Assembly: GCA_029779755.1 (NCBI GenBank)
Contig: JAKOZZ010000136.1
Coordinates: forward strand, 1 to 37,145
DNA from: Pseudomonadota bacterium
GTDB lineage: Bacteria > Pseudomonadota > Gammaproteobacteria > Burkholderiales > Burkholderiaceae_E
Reading direction: 5' to 3'
Length of the DNA: 37,145 nt
A model generated the notes under the pieces. The model saw nothing but the letters and a program-made list of their open reading frames with translations. It did not search any database and was not told the origin of the DNA. Shown here one piece after another: positions 16,381 through 23,678 of the stretch. A program made the position numbers and the translations under genes. Within the stretch, counting starts at the first letter, position 1. Each line of letters begins with the position of its first letter.

Positions 16381-17523
16381 TCAGGCACGCGCCAGCGTCG
16401 CGCGGCCCGGCGACAGCACGGCAGCGTTGATGCCGAAGCGCTGCAGGTGCTCCGACATCGGCCGCCCCAGCAGCAGCGCCGCGCAGGCCTCGCTCATCGC
16501 GGCGCAGGTCTGGAAGCCGTAGCCGCCCTGCGCCGCCACCCAGAAGAAGCCGGGCGCGTCGGGTGCGAAGCCGCCGACGAGGTCGCCGTCGGCGACGAAG
16601 GAGCGCAGGCCGGCCCAGGTGCGCAGCGGGCGCCGGATCTGCACGGTGGTCGCGGACTCGATGCGGTCGATGCCGATCGCGATGTCGAGTTCCTCGGGCT
16701 GCACGTCCTGCGGATCGGCGGGGTCGGCATTGGCCGGCGATCCCAGCAGCACGCCGGCGTCGGGCTTCACGTACCACGATTCGTCGATGCTCATGAACAT
16801 CGGCCAGCCGCGCACGTCGACGCCGTCCCCAGGGCTGAAGGTGAACGCCGCGCGCCGCTTCGGCTGCAGCCCGATCGCGCGCACGCCCGCCAGCGCCGCG
16901 ATGCGATCACACCAGGCGCCCGCCGCATTGACGAGCACCGCCGCGTCGAACGCGCCGCGCGCCGTGTGCACGCGCCAGCCGGCGCCCTGACGCGCGATGG
17001 CGGTGACCTCGGCGTCGCAGTGCACGGCGCCGCCGGCCGTGCGCACGCCGCGCAGGAAGCCCTGCAGCAGCGCGTGGGTGTCGATGTCGCACCCGGCCGG
17101 TTCGATCAGTGCACCTGCGAACGCGTCACGGCGCAGGATGGGCACCCGCGCGCACGCCTGCTCGATCGTGATGCGCTGCGCGCCCGGCGAGATGGGGGCG
17201 ACATCGTCGAACGTGCGGGCGAGCGCATCGAGTTCGTCCGCACGGGCCAGGGTCATCACCGTTCGCGGCGACAGCAGCGGATGCGCGGCGAACCCGTCCG
17301 GCGGCTGCGCGAGGAACGCGCGGCTCGCGCGGGTGAGCGCGCGCACCTGCGGCGAGCCGTACGTCTCCATGAACATCGCCGCCGAGCGCCCGCTGCTGTG
17401 ATAGCCGGGCTGCGGTTCGCGCTCGAGCAGCACGGTGCGCGCATGCGGCGCGAGCCGGTAGGCGATCGACGCGCCGGCGATGCCGCCGCCGATGACGAGG
17501 ACGTCGCAGGATTCGAGGGTCAT
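16381..17523 (-). CDS. DauA-like FAD-dependent amino-acid dehydrogenase/oxidase (DAO family)
   Basis: This 380-residue flavoenzyme has the dinucleotide-binding start VLVIGGGIAGASIAYRLA (9-26) and is close, along its whole length, to what I remember of Pseudomonas D-arginine dehydrogenase (DauA): QPGYHSSGRSAA, WAGLRSFVADGDLV, GFFWVAAQGGYG. Residues that bind the substrate carboxylate are kept (Arg224, Tyr251, Arg307), but the positions matching DauA His48 and Glu87 are Met50 and Val89. Glu87 gives DauA its preference for cationic D-amino acids, so this enzyme probably prefers another, perhaps neutral, substrate. AAGGGAG 6 bases before the ATG at 17523 supports the start. It precedes the photolyase-like gene, overlapping or nearly so, in a probable three-gene operon. 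Confidence 0.87.
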   Translation of the reverse strand: MTLESCDVLVIGGGIAGASIAYRLAPHARTVLLEREPQPGYHSSGRSAAMFMETYGSPQVRALTRASRAFLAQPPDGFAAHPLLSPRTVMTLARADELDALARTFDDVAPISPGAQRITIEQACARVPILRRDAFAGALIEPAGCDIDTHALLQGFLRGVRTAGGAVHCDAEVTAIARQGAGWRVHTARGAFDAAVLVNAAGAWCDRIAALAGVRAIGLQPKRRAAFTFSPGDGVDVRGWPMFMSIDESWYVKPDAGVLLGSPANADPADPQDVQPEELDIAIGIDRIESATTVQIRRPLRTWAGLRSFVADGDLVGGFAPDAPGFFWVAAQGGYGFQTCAAMSEACAALLLGRPMSEHLQRFGINAAVLSPGRATLARA

Positions 17524-17550
17524 GGAGAGCTCCCTTGCCGGATCGCACAC

Positions 17551-17592
17551 CCGCGCGCCGGCCTCCGTCCTGGGACGCCGGTGCGCGCGCGG
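17551..17592 (-). terminator. GC-rich imperfect hairpin after uvrD
   Basis: In the 72-base gap between the uvrD stop and the next minus-strand start, CCGCGCGCCGGC (17551-17562) can pair with most of GCCGGTGCGCGCGCGG (17577-17592), leaving a four-base bulge and a 14-base loop. It could act as an attenuating or processing hairpin between uvrD and the flavoenzyme gene. There is no T-run. Confidence 0.3.
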
Positions 17593-17595
17593 CCC

Positions 17596-20058
17596 TTACA
17601 CCGCCTGCAGCTTGGCCACCGACAGCGCCAGCCACTTGACGCCCTCGCGGCCGAAGTTGACCTGCACGCGCGCGTCGGTGCCGCTGCCTTCGATGTTGAC
17701 GATCACGCCTTCGCCGAAGCGCGCGTGGGCGACGTTCTGCCCGATGCGGAACGCGATGCCGCGGTCGAAGCGCTGGGCGGCGCGCGCCGCGTGCGCGTCG
17801 GGCCGGCCGGTATCGCCGAAGTCGGGCGCACGGCGTCCGCCGCCCTCGGCCGCGCCGCGCCAGCCGTCGTTGCGCCACGCATCGCCGCGCCGGGCATCGC
17901 CGCCTCTGCCCTGCCCGCGCGCCGGGTCGCCGCGCCCGCCAGCGAACCCTTCGCTCCACGAAGGCGCCGCGCGCGGCTGCACGCGCGGTGTCAGCCACTT
18001 CAGGGTGGCCTCGGGCAGCTCGTCGATGAAGCGCGACTTCAAGCTGTAGCGCGTCTGTCCGTGCAGCATGCGCGTCTGGGAGAACGACAGGTACAGGCGC
18101 TGGCGCGCCCGCGTGATGGCCACGTACATCAGCCGCCGCTCCTCCTCGAGGCCGTCCTCGGGCGCGCCCTTGCCGGGCGTGCCGCCGGCGCGCCCCGGCG
18201 CCGTCACCGCGTTCTCGTGCGGAAACAGGCCCTCCTCGAGCCCGGTGATGAACACCGAATCGAACTCCAGGCCCTTGGCGGAGTGGATCGTCATCAGCTG
18301 CACCGCGTCGGCGCCCTCCCCCGCCTGGTTCTCGCCGGCCTCGAGGGAGGCGTGCGCAAGAAACGCGGCCAGCGGCGTGACCTGCACGGCCATCGGCGCA
18401 CCGCCCTCGGGCGCACCGGCCGCATCGACGACCGTGCCGTCACCCGCCAGCGTCGCGCCGGCGGTCTGCGGCATGGCCACGGCGCTCACGCCGAGGTCGG
18501 CCGGCATGTCCTGCCCGAGGCCCTCCTCGGACAGGAAGGCCGCGGCGGCGTTGACCAGCTCGCGCAGGTTCTCGATGCGCTCCTGGCCTTCCTTCTCGGA
18601 CTGGTAGTGCGGGATCAGGCCGCTGCGCTCGACCACGTGCTCGACCATCTGCGGCAGCGGCATCGCACGGGTCTCGCCGCGCAGCCGGTCGATCATGCCG
18701 GTGAAGGCCGCGAGCTTGGAGGCGGCGGCGCCGGTGAGCGTCTCGACCGCCGCGTACAGACTGAGGTTCTGCGCGCGGGCGGCGTCCTGCAGCGACTCGA
18801 GCGAGCGCGCGCCGATGCCGCGTGCCGGGAAGTTGACCACGCGCAGGAACGCGCCGTCGTCGTTGGGGTTCTCGAGCAGCCGCAGGTAGGCCAGCGCGTG
18901 CTTGACCTCGGCACGCTCGAAGAAGCGCAGACCGCCGTAGACGCGGTACGGCAGACCGGCCGAGAACAGTGCGTGCTCGAGCACCCGCGACTGCGCATTG
19001 GAGCGGTACAGCACCGCCATGTCGGCGCGCGCGTGACCGTCGCGCGCGAGCCCGCGGATCTCCTCGACCAGCCACTGCGCCTCCTGGCCGTCGGTCATCG
19101 CCTCGTACACGCGGATGGGCTCGCCGTCGCCGGCGTCGGTCCAGAGGTTCTTGCCCAGGCGATGCCGGTTGTGACCGATCAGCGCGTTGGCGCAGGTGAG
19201 GATGTTGCCGTGCGAGCGGTAGTTCTGTTCGAGCTTGATCAGGTTGGTGACGCGGAACTCGCGCTCGAACGCCGCCATGTTGCCGACGTTGGCGCCGCGG
19301 AACGCGTAGATGCTCTGGTCGTCGTCACCGACCGCGAACACCGAGGCGCCGCCGCCGGCCATCAGCTTCAGCCACTTGTACTGCAGGTCGTTGGTGTCCT
19401 GGAACTCGTCGACCAGGATGTGGCGGAAGCGGAACTGGTAGTGCTCGCGCAGGATCTGGTTGCGCGACAGCAGCTCGTAGGTGCGCAGCAGGAGCTCGGC
19501 GAAGTCGACCACGCCTTCGCGCTGGCACTGATCGTCGTACGCGGCGTACAGCTCCACGCAGCGCCGGCCGTAGTCGTCCCAGGCCTCGACCTCGGCGGCG
19601 CGCCGGCCTTCCTCCTTGGCGCCGTTGATGAAGTGCTGCAGGTTGCGCGGCGGGAACTTCTCGTCGTCGACGTTCAGCGTCTTGAGCAGGCGCTTGATGG
19701 CCGCGAGCTGGTCCTGCGAGTCGAGGATCTGGAAGGCGTGCGGCAGGCCGGCATCGCGGTGGTGCGCACGCAGCAGCCGGTTGCACAGGCCGTGGAAGGT
19801 GCCGATCCACATGCCGCGCGGATTGATCGGCAGCATCGCCGACAGCCGCGTCTGCATCTCGCGCGCCGCCTTGTTGGTGAAGGTGACGGCGAGCACGCCG
19901 TGCGGGCTGGCCTGATGCGTGGAGATCAGCCACGCGATGCGCGTGGTCAGCACCCGCGTCTTGCCGCTGCCCGCACCCGCGAGGATCAGCGCATGCTGCG
20001 GCGGCAGCGTGACGGCCGCGAGCTGCGGTTCGTTCAGGTTGGCGAGGAGACTGGACAT
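17596..20058 (-). CDS. uvrD: UvrD/PcrA-type superfamily 1 DNA helicase
   Basis: This 820-residue 3'-5' helicase acts in nucleotide-excision and mismatch repair, releasing UvrC, incised oligonucleotides and stalled polymerases. SF1A motifs: Q motif LNEPQLAAV, Walker A AGAGSGKT (27-34), Ia VTFTNKAAREM, II VDEFQDTN, III GDDDQSIYAFRGA, IV NYRS, V STAKGLEFDSVF-like (HSAKGLEF) and VI YVAITRARQRLYL. A Gly/Arg-rich linker (about 695-755) joins the helicase to a C-terminal Tudor-like domain (AHARFGEGVIVNIEGSG...VKWLALSVAKL), known in UvrD/PcrA to contact RNA polymerase. AAGG 7 bases before the ATG at 20058 is the likely ribosome-binding site. It is probably constitutive; a TAAAAT -10-like element lies upstream. 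Confidence 0.97.
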   Translation of the reverse strand: MSSLLANLNEPQLAAVTLPPQHALILAGAGSGKTRVLTTRIAWLISTHQASPHGVLAVTFTNKAAREMQTRLSAMLPINPRGMWIGTFHGLCNRLLRAHHRDAGLPHAFQILDSQDQLAAIKRLLKTLNVDDEKFPPRNLQHFINGAKEEGRRAAEVEAWDDYGRRCVELYAAYDDQCQREGVVDFAELLLRTYELLSRNQILREHYQFRFRHILVDEFQDTNDLQYKWLKLMAGGGASVFAVGDDDQSIYAFRGANVGNMAAFEREFRVTNLIKLEQNYRSHGNILTCANALIGHNRHRLGKNLWTDAGDGEPIRVYEAMTDGQEAQWLVEEIRGLARDGHARADMAVLYRSNAQSRVLEHALFSAGLPYRVYGGLRFFERAEVKHALAYLRLLENPNDDGAFLRVVNFPARGIGARSLESLQDAARAQNLSLYAAVETLTGAAASKLAAFTGMIDRLRGETRAMPLPQMVEHVVERSGLIPHYQSEKEGQERIENLRELVNAAAAFLSEEGLGQDMPADLGVSAVAMPQTAGATLAGDGTVVDAAGAPEGGAPMAVQVTPLAAFLAHASLEAGENQAGEGADAVQLMTIHSAKGLEFDSVFITGLEEGLFPHENAVTAPGRAGGTPGKGAPEDGLEEERRLMYVAITRARQRLYLSFSQTRMLHGQTRYSLKSRFIDELPEATLKWLTPRVQPRAAPSWSEGFAGGRGDPARGQGRGGDARRGDAWRNDGWRGAAEGGGRRAPDFGDTGRPDAHAARAAQRFDRGIAFRIGQNVAHARFGEGVIVNIEGSGTDARVQVNFGREGVKWLALSVAKLQAV

Positions 20059-20082
20059 GGCGGGCCTTGCGGAGGGACTGGA

Positions 20083-20088
20083 ATTTTA
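20083..20088 (-). promoter_or_regulatory. Possible -10 element of uvrD
   Basis: TAAAAT on the minus strand (ATTTTA on plus) lies about 25 bases upstream of the uvrD ATG, one of very few AT-rich hexamers in this area. No convincing -35 is visible at 17 bases. The GC palindrome CCCGCCGCGGCGGG (20110-20123) just beyond it could end mshA transcription. Confidence 0.35.
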
Positions 20089-20109
20089 CACAGTACCCTC
20101 CACCCGCGG

Positions 20110-20147
20110 CCCGCCGCGGCGGGGATCAGCCGCCGGGGATCAGCCGC
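20110..20147 (-). terminator. GC palindrome and 14-bp duplication after mshA
   Basis: CCCGCCGCGGCGGG (20110-20123) is a perfect 14-bp palindrome about 17 bases beyond the mshA stop on the minus strand. The final codons and stop of mshA are themselves part of a direct duplication: GGGGATCAGCCGC occurs at 20121-20133 and again at 20135-20147. The palindrome may help terminate mshA, but lacks a U-tract. Confidence 0.35.
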
Positions 20148-20616
20148 AGTTGGTCGCGCTGCCGTTGAACGTGATCGTCGGCGCGGCGTCGGCGGCGGCA
20201 GCCTCCACGTACGTGATCTGGCAGTTGGCGGGCGTGCCGGCGCCGTTGATCTGGATCGTCGTGGTCTTCGTCGCGACGGTGTGCGTGATCGTCAGCGCGT
20301 CGGCCGTGGCGTCCAGGTTGGCCGCGCGGGCGATGCCGTTGGCCGTGGCCGCCGGGTAGCCGTACACGAGGTCGACCGACAGGCCCTCCATGGTGACCGT
20401 GCCGGTCGCGCCGGTCTGGCTGCGCACGAGCGCACCCGCCCGGGCGATGGACGCGGCGCTCTTGACGCTGCCCAGGATCGCCTGACCCTTCGCATACCGC
20501 GCGTCGCCCTGCAGTCCGATGAACCGGGGCAGCGCGACCGCGGCCAGGATGCCGAGGATCACGATCACCACCACCAGCTCCACCAGCGTGAAGCCACCTT
20601 GTTTCGCCTTGCTCAT
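20140..20616 (-). CDS. mshA: MSHA-type major pilin
   Basis: This 158-residue type IV prepilin has a short leader MSKAKQGG, cleaved after Gly8, then FTLVELVVVIVILGILAAVALP with Glu at mature position +5. The block GSVKSAASIARAGALVRSQTGATG, followed by an EGLSVDLVYGYPA-like segment, is highly characteristic of MshA major pilins. Cys132 and Cys157 near the C-terminus should form the disulfide of the D-loop. AGAGGG 7 bases before the ATG at 20616 is the ribosome-binding site; much longer upstream frame is noncoding. It would be matured by a prepilin peptidase encoded elsewhere and polymerised by MshE. It is unusual in lying alone, divergent from mshI and separated from mshC and mshD by about 12 kb. 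Confidence 0.92.
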   Translation of the reverse strand: MSKAKQGGFTLVELVVVIVILGILAAVALPRFIGLQGDARYAKGQAILGSVKSAASIARAGALVRSQTGATGTVTMEGLSVDLVYGYPAATANGIARAANLDATADALTITHTVATKTTTIQINGAGTPANCQITYVEAAAADAAPTITFNGSATNCG

Positions 20617-20761
20617 GTCCGAGCCCTCTGGTTGGTCAAGCGTTTGTTCGCAGATCGGGTCGCCCCTGTCAGCCTCCCGGAGCCCGGACACGCCGGGCGC
20701 CCAGGTGGCCGTCACGAGGGCTGTGCCGGAATTGTCGGCATCGCCGCGGCCGGACTGAAGC

Positions 20762-20832
20762 CGGAAAAAGGGCGCTGAACCGCCGCATCTCGCCGCCGGG
20801 CGGAAGACGGCCGGCTTCCCCGCCTTTTTCCG
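20762..20832. promoter_or_regulatory. Long-range inverted repeat in the mshA-mshI divergent promoter region
   Basis: The 278-base gap between mshA and mshI holds CGGAAAAAGGGCG (20762-20774) and CGCCTTTTTCCG (20821-20832), complementary except for one extra G/C, about 46 bases apart. These A5/T5 tracts stand out in GC-rich DNA. They could be paired binding sites for a regulator that bridges the two promoters, or a stem in the mshI leader. No confident -35/-10 pair or sigma-54 site was recognised on either strand. Confidence 0.4.
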
Positions 20833-20894
20833 ACGAACGCCGCGCCGCGCTCCTGCGAACCTTGGCGCGTCCGAACACAACCGACCAACCGCCG

Positions 20895-21890
20895 ATGCAG
20901 ACAGACGAACAGCCTCAAGCCAGCCGGTGGCGTGCGATCGCGCGCCGCCTGGGGCTGGGCCGCACGCGCGGCTGGTGGGGCCTCGCCAGCGGCCCCGACG
21001 CGACCGTCGCGGCGCACCTGGCCTGCGACGCCGAGGGCGCACTCGAGCTGACGCGTCTCGAGATCCTGTCGGGCACGGGCGAGCAGCCCGCGCGACGCTC
21101 GGCCGACGTGGCCCGTGCGCTGGGCACGCGCCGCGCGCCGTGCGCGATGCTGATGCCGGTCGCCGACTACCACCTGCACTTCATGCCGGGTCTGCCGGTG
21201 CCGCCGCCGGAGCGTGCCGATGCGCTGCGCTGGCGCCTGAAGGACGACCTGGATTTCCCCGCGGCCGAAGCCGTGATCGGCTGCGTGGCGGCTCCAGTGC
21301 AGAACCAGAGCATGGAACACGGGCTGTGGATGACCGTGGTCACGCGGCGCAAGCGGGCCTTCGCACTGATCGCGCCGCTCACGCGCGCCGGCGCCGCGAT
21401 CCGCGCGCTCGACGTCGTCGAGCTGGCGCAGCGCAATCTGGCCGCGGCGATGGCGCCGGCCAATCGCACCGTGTCGATGCTGAGCATCGACCGCCGCAAC
21501 GCACTGCTCACCGTGAGCCGCGACGACGGCATGTTCGCCGCGCGCCACTTCGACCCGCTGGCCGTCGCACTGCACGAGGCCGTCGACGACTCCGCGCGGC
21601 GTGCCGAACTGATCGAGCGCCTGGCGCTGGAGCTGCAGCGCACCTTCGACAATGTCGAGCGCCAGTACGCCACCGGGCAGATCGACCGGCTGGTGGTGCT
21701 GGCCGAGCCGCGCAGCGCCGACCTCGTCGAGGGGCTGCAGTCGGCCCTTGCCGCGAACGTGACGACGATGGAGATCGAGCGCGTGTGCAGTGCGCGCGAC
21801 CCCGCACTGCTGGCGCGCGCCGGCGCGAGCCTGACCGCGTGCCTGGCGATCGGCGCCGCAGTGCGCGCGCGGTCGGAGGCGCTGGCATGA
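20895..21890 (+). CDS. mshI: MSHA biogenesis protein MshI (PilM-like)
   Basis: This 331-residue cytoplasmic protein stands where MshI lies in MSHA loci, first in the alignment-complex operon. It has the PilM/actin-like pattern of MshI: RGWWGLASGPDATVAAHL near the start, VADYHLHFMPGLPVPPPERADALRWRLKDDLDFP in the middle (the typical LLLP-PxVP-type peptide-binding region), and ending with IERLALELQRTFDNVERQYATG and CLAIGAAVR. It would bind the N-terminus of the following PilN-like protein on the cytoplasmic face. I chose the ATG at 20895; an in-frame TTG at 20862 would add 11 residues. The stop overlaps the next start (ATGA). Confidence 0.82.
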   Translation: MQTDEQPQASRWRAIARRLGLGRTRGWWGLASGPDATVAAHLACDAEGALELTRLEILSGTGEQPARRSADVARALGTRRAPCAMLMPVADYHLHFMPGLPVPPPERADALRWRLKDDLDFPAAEAVIGCVAAPVQNQSMEHGLWMTVVTRRKRAFALIAPLTRAGAAIRALDVVELAQRNLAAAMAPANRTVSMLSIDRRNALLTVSRDDGMFAARHFDPLAVALHEAVDDSARRAELIERLALELQRTFDNVERQYATGQIDRLVVLAEPRSADLVEGLQSALAANVTTMEIERVCSARDPALLARAGASLTACLAIGAAVRARSEALA

Positions 21891-22510
21891 GCCGCGCCGC
21901 ATTCCAGTTCGTCAACCTGCTGCCCGACGACCGGGCGGCCCGGCAGCGCACGCTGCCGCTGGGCGCCGTCGTCGGTGCCGCCTGCGTGACCACGGCCATC
22001 GCCGTCGCCGCCGGTGTGCTGCTCGATCTGCAGAGGACCCGGCTGCGCAGCGAACTCGCCGCCCTCGCCCCCCAGCTCGCGCGCGCCAGCGCCGGTGCCC
22101 CGGCACTCGACGCCACGGTCGCCCGTCAGCTCGAGCAGGCGCGCTGGCGGCTGCGCGTGCTGGGCGATGCGAACGCGCGCCTGCAGGAGGCGGCGCAGCT
22201 GCAGACCGGACGCTTTTCCGACTACTTCCAGGCGCTGTCGAGACAGACCGTCGACGGCGTGTGGCTGACGGGGTTCTCTGCCGAATGGCCGAGCGCGCGC
22301 ATGACGCTGAGCGCACGCGCGCTGTCCACCGACCTGGTGCCGCGGTATCTGAAGCGGCTGAACGAAGAACCGCTGTTCCGGGATCGCCGCTTCGCCACCC
22401 TGGAGGTCGGCGAGCGCGAGTTCGGACAGCAGCGCGTCGCCGAGTTCCGGCTCGACTCGTCGGGCGCCGACGGCGTGCAGCGCACCGCGATGGAGGCCCC
22501 CCGGCCATGA
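21887..22510 (+). CDS. PilN-like MSHA assembly protein (MshI2-type)
   Basis: This bitopic protein of 207 residues has the short cytoplasmic peptide FVNLLPDDRAARQ, nearly the PilN motif (INLLP) that docks in PilM, followed by one membrane helix (about 24-47), a coiled-coil stretch and a periplasmic domain. It forms part of the inner-membrane alignment complex that links pilin, motor and secretin. It overlaps mshI upstream and mshJ downstream, in both cases by ATGA. Some annotations fold this domain into MshI or name it MshI2; I left the symbol empty. Confidence 0.83.
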   Translation: MSRAAFQFVNLLPDDRAARQRTLPLGAVVGAACVTTAIAVAAGVLLDLQRTRLRSELAALAPQLARASAGAPALDATVARQLEQARWRLRVLGDANARLQEAAQLQTGRFSDYFQALSRQTVDGVWLTGFSAEWPSARMTLSARALSTDLVPRYLKRLNEEPLFRDRRFATLEVGEREFGQQRVAEFRLDSSGADGVQRTAMEAPRP

Positions 22511-23199
22511 ACGCCTGGACACGACTGCGCACCGCATACGAACAGCGCTCGATGCGCGAGCAATGGGCAATCGCCGTGCTGGCCGTGATCGGCCTGCCGC
22601 TGGCCGTCGCCGGCGCGTGGAGCGAGCCGACCTGGCGCGCGAGCCGCGCGCTGACGGTGCAGCTCGACGCGGCGCGCGCCGACGCCGCACGCGCGGGCGC
22701 GCTGGGCGCGTCGTCGGATCCGAACCGGCTCGCCCGCGACGAGATCCGCCGCCTCGAAGCGCAGATGCGCAGCGCACAGGTGTCGATCGGCTCCGTGTCG
22801 AACACGATGGTCGCGCCCACCGAGATGGCCGGGCTTCTGGAAGGTCTGCTGGGCAGGCACCCGGGCATCCGCCTGCTGGCGCTGCGCTCGTCCGCGCCCG
22901 AGACGGTGCCCCTGGGCGCCGACGCCTCGGGCGCACCGGCGACGCCGCCGGCAGTCCAGACGATCGCGGCGAAGGGGACGACCGGCACGTCCGGGTCGCC
23001 GGGCCTGTACCGCCACGGCATCGAACTGCAGCTCGAAGGCTCCTGGAGCGACCTGCACGCGTATCTGAAGGCGATCGAGAAGCTGCCCAAGCAGGTGCTG
23101 TGGAGCCGGATCGAGCTGCGGGTCGAACGGCATCCGACGGTGACGATGAAACTGACCCTGCACACGATGAGCATGGAGCGCGCATGGATCGCCCTCTGA
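22507..23199 (+). CDS. mshJ: MSHA biogenesis protein MshJ (PilO/GspM-like)
   Basis: The protein has 230 residues: a short cytoplasmic N-terminus (RSMREQW), one membrane helix at about 21-38, a coiled-coil region (50-90) and a periplasmic ferredoxin-like domain ending in LHAYLKAIEKLPKQVLWSRIELRVERHPTVTMKLTLHTMSME. This matches MshJ/PilO topology, and the gene lies exactly where mshJ does. It should dimerise with the PilN-like protein in the periplasm. It overlaps its neighbours by 4 bases upstream and 16 bases downstream. Confidence 0.85.
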   Translation: MNAWTRLRTAYEQRSMREQWAIAVLAVIGLPLAVAGAWSEPTWRASRALTVQLDAARADAARAGALGASSDPNRLARDEIRRLEAQMRSAQVSIGSVSNTMVAPTEMAGLLEGLLGRHPGIRLLALRSSAPETVPLGADASGAPATPPAVQTIAAKGTTGTSGSPGLYRHGIELQLEGSWSDLHAYLKAIEKLPKQVLWSRIELRVERHPTVTMKLTLHTMSMERAWIAL

Positions 23200-23678
23200 C
23201 CCGCCGCCTGACGCTCGGCGTCTGCGCCGCGGCACTCGCCGGCGCGGCCGGTGCGGTGCGCGCCGACGACCCGACGCGCCCGCCGCCCGGACTGATCGCG
23301 CCGACGCCCGCCCCGGCCGCACCGGGGGGCACCGGCAGCGCACACGACGACGCGCCGCTGCCGAGCCTGCAGCTGCACGCCATCCTGCGCCCGGCGGGAC
23401 GCCCGGCGGTCGCGATGATCAACGACTGGACGATGCGCGTGGGCGACCGCTTCGAAGACGTGCGCCTGGTGGCGATCGGTCCGGTGCACGCCGACGTGAT
23501 CGCCGCCGGCAAGCGCATGCGCCTGTCGCTCGTGCCCGAGGCCACGCATCGGATGCGCGCGGGCGCGCGCGACGCCGACACCCCATCCGCCGCCTCGATC
23601 GACAGGCGCCCGGCACGCGACGCGGCCCGCAGCAGCCCCGCGCAGAACACGAAGAAGCAGCCCGCCAAGGAATCATGA
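23184..23678 (+). CDS. mshK: MSHA biogenesis protein MshK
   Basis: This is a small periplasmic protein of 164 residues with an N-terminal signal peptide (basic start, hydrophobic core LGVCAAALAGAAGAV, cleavage near residue 25), then DPTRPPPG, the hallmark opening of MshK-like/PilP-like proteins, and one beta domain (LQLHAILRPAGRPAVAMINDWTMRVGDRFEDVRLVAIGPVHADV in pieces). Such proteins link the inner-membrane complex to the secretin. The last 40 residues are basic and low in complexity. It begins inside the end of mshJ, and its stop overlaps mshL (ATGA). Confidence 0.82.
   Translation: MDRPLTRRLTLGVCAAALAGAAGAVRADDPTRPPPGLIAPTPAPAAPGGTGSAHDDAPLPSLQLHAILRPAGRPAVAMINDWTMRVGDRFEDVRLVAIGPVHADVIAAGKRMRLSLVPEATHRMRAGARDADTPSAASIDRRPARDAARSSPAQNTKKQPAKES

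Noticed and set aside
20700-20760. A sigma-54-like element (CGGCACAGCCCTCGTG) upstream of mshA.
   Set aside because: The GG and GC elements do not have the right spacing: GT stands where GC is required.
16315-20778. A 1487-codon open frame on the plus strand.
   Set aside because: It runs antisense through the photolyase-like, DauA-like, uvrD and mshA genes, all well supported. Its translation is rich in Arg, Gln and His with no domain, typical of shadow frames in GC-rich DNA.
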